From assembly GCA_964017125.1 (NCBI GenBank), contig OZ024915.1, positions 17,775,273 to 17,839,272 of the forward strand: 64,000 nt of DNA, written 5' to 3'. Within the stretch, counting starts at the first letter, position 1; each line of letters begins with the position of its first letter. The position numbers and the translations under genes are program-made. Source of the DNA: Flabesymbios commensalis (lineage: Eukaryota > Annelida > Polychaeta > Terebellida > Flabelligeridae). Shown piece by piece: positions 63,957-64,000 of this stretch. A model generated the notes under the pieces. That model worked only from the letters and a program-made list of their open reading frames with translations, was not told where the DNA came from and made no database searches.

Positions 63957-64000
63957 GCAGACAAGACGTTGAATAAACGTTGGTTCAACGTTGGTCCACC
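63957..64000. repeat. Family A palindrome cut by the window edge
   Basis: GCAGACAAGACGTTGAATAA and GTTGGTTCAACGTTGGTCC are a left arm. The right arm lies outside the window. Confidence 0.7.

Overview
The window is eukaryotic, AT-rich and almost free of host coding sequence. Its tRNA-derived SINEs, its APE-type LINE with an SGNH-hydrolase ORF1, and its hundreds of bases of short-TIR elements and hairpins per kilobase suggest an invertebrate animal, perhaps a marine mollusc or other lophotrochozoan. That assignment is inference and the species is not recognised. No CRISPR array, operon, LTR element or convincing functional tRNA gene was seen.

Layout. 1-3130: isolated hairpins and short MITEs. 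3131-18712: a 7.8 kb segment present as two head-to-tail copies. 18713-35098: MITEs, perfect palindromes, a 705-bp copied insertion flanked by 186-bp repeats (23717-24786) and a 186-bp GAGT microsatellite. 35335-41098: one nearly whole LINE, whose two proteins are the only substantial coding sequence. 41126-43957: SINE copies, a GC-rich inverted-repeat element and an antisense fragment of the LINE tail. 43958-57986: a 4.5-5.1 kb unit in three head-to-tail copies. 57987-64000: a possible but weak first exon at 58368, then more MITEs and hairpins.

Repeat families used below. A: about 100-bp palindromes with ends like CAGCAAACACGAGAC and a centre like GTCTACGAC. B: about 60-bp palindromes with arms like GCAGTAACTGCTTAC. 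C: about 240-bp MITEs bounded by TTAA, with a palindrome of about 85 bp at one end whose outer arm is the terminal repeat (CCCTTNCAGCGCGGGG). D: about 230-250-bp TTAA-bounded MITEs with an internal hairpin (often CACTTGAAGTTGTG, loop, complement). E: hairpins sharing the core CCACTYTG but with unrelated arms. F: about 120-bp palindromes centred on GAGATGGCCATCTC. G: about 300-bp MITEs with roughly 100-bp terminal inverted repeats.

The duplications act as natural controls. Empty and filled sites in the three-copy array show that a C element inserted with an exact TTAA duplication, and that a two-headed tRNA SINE inserted with a 13-bp target duplication. Comparing duplicated hairpins shows paired, complementary changes in both arms of the same palindrome. 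Arms therefore appear to be re-copied from each other after duplication. This arm-to-arm copying, across several unrelated hairpin families, is the most interesting signal here.
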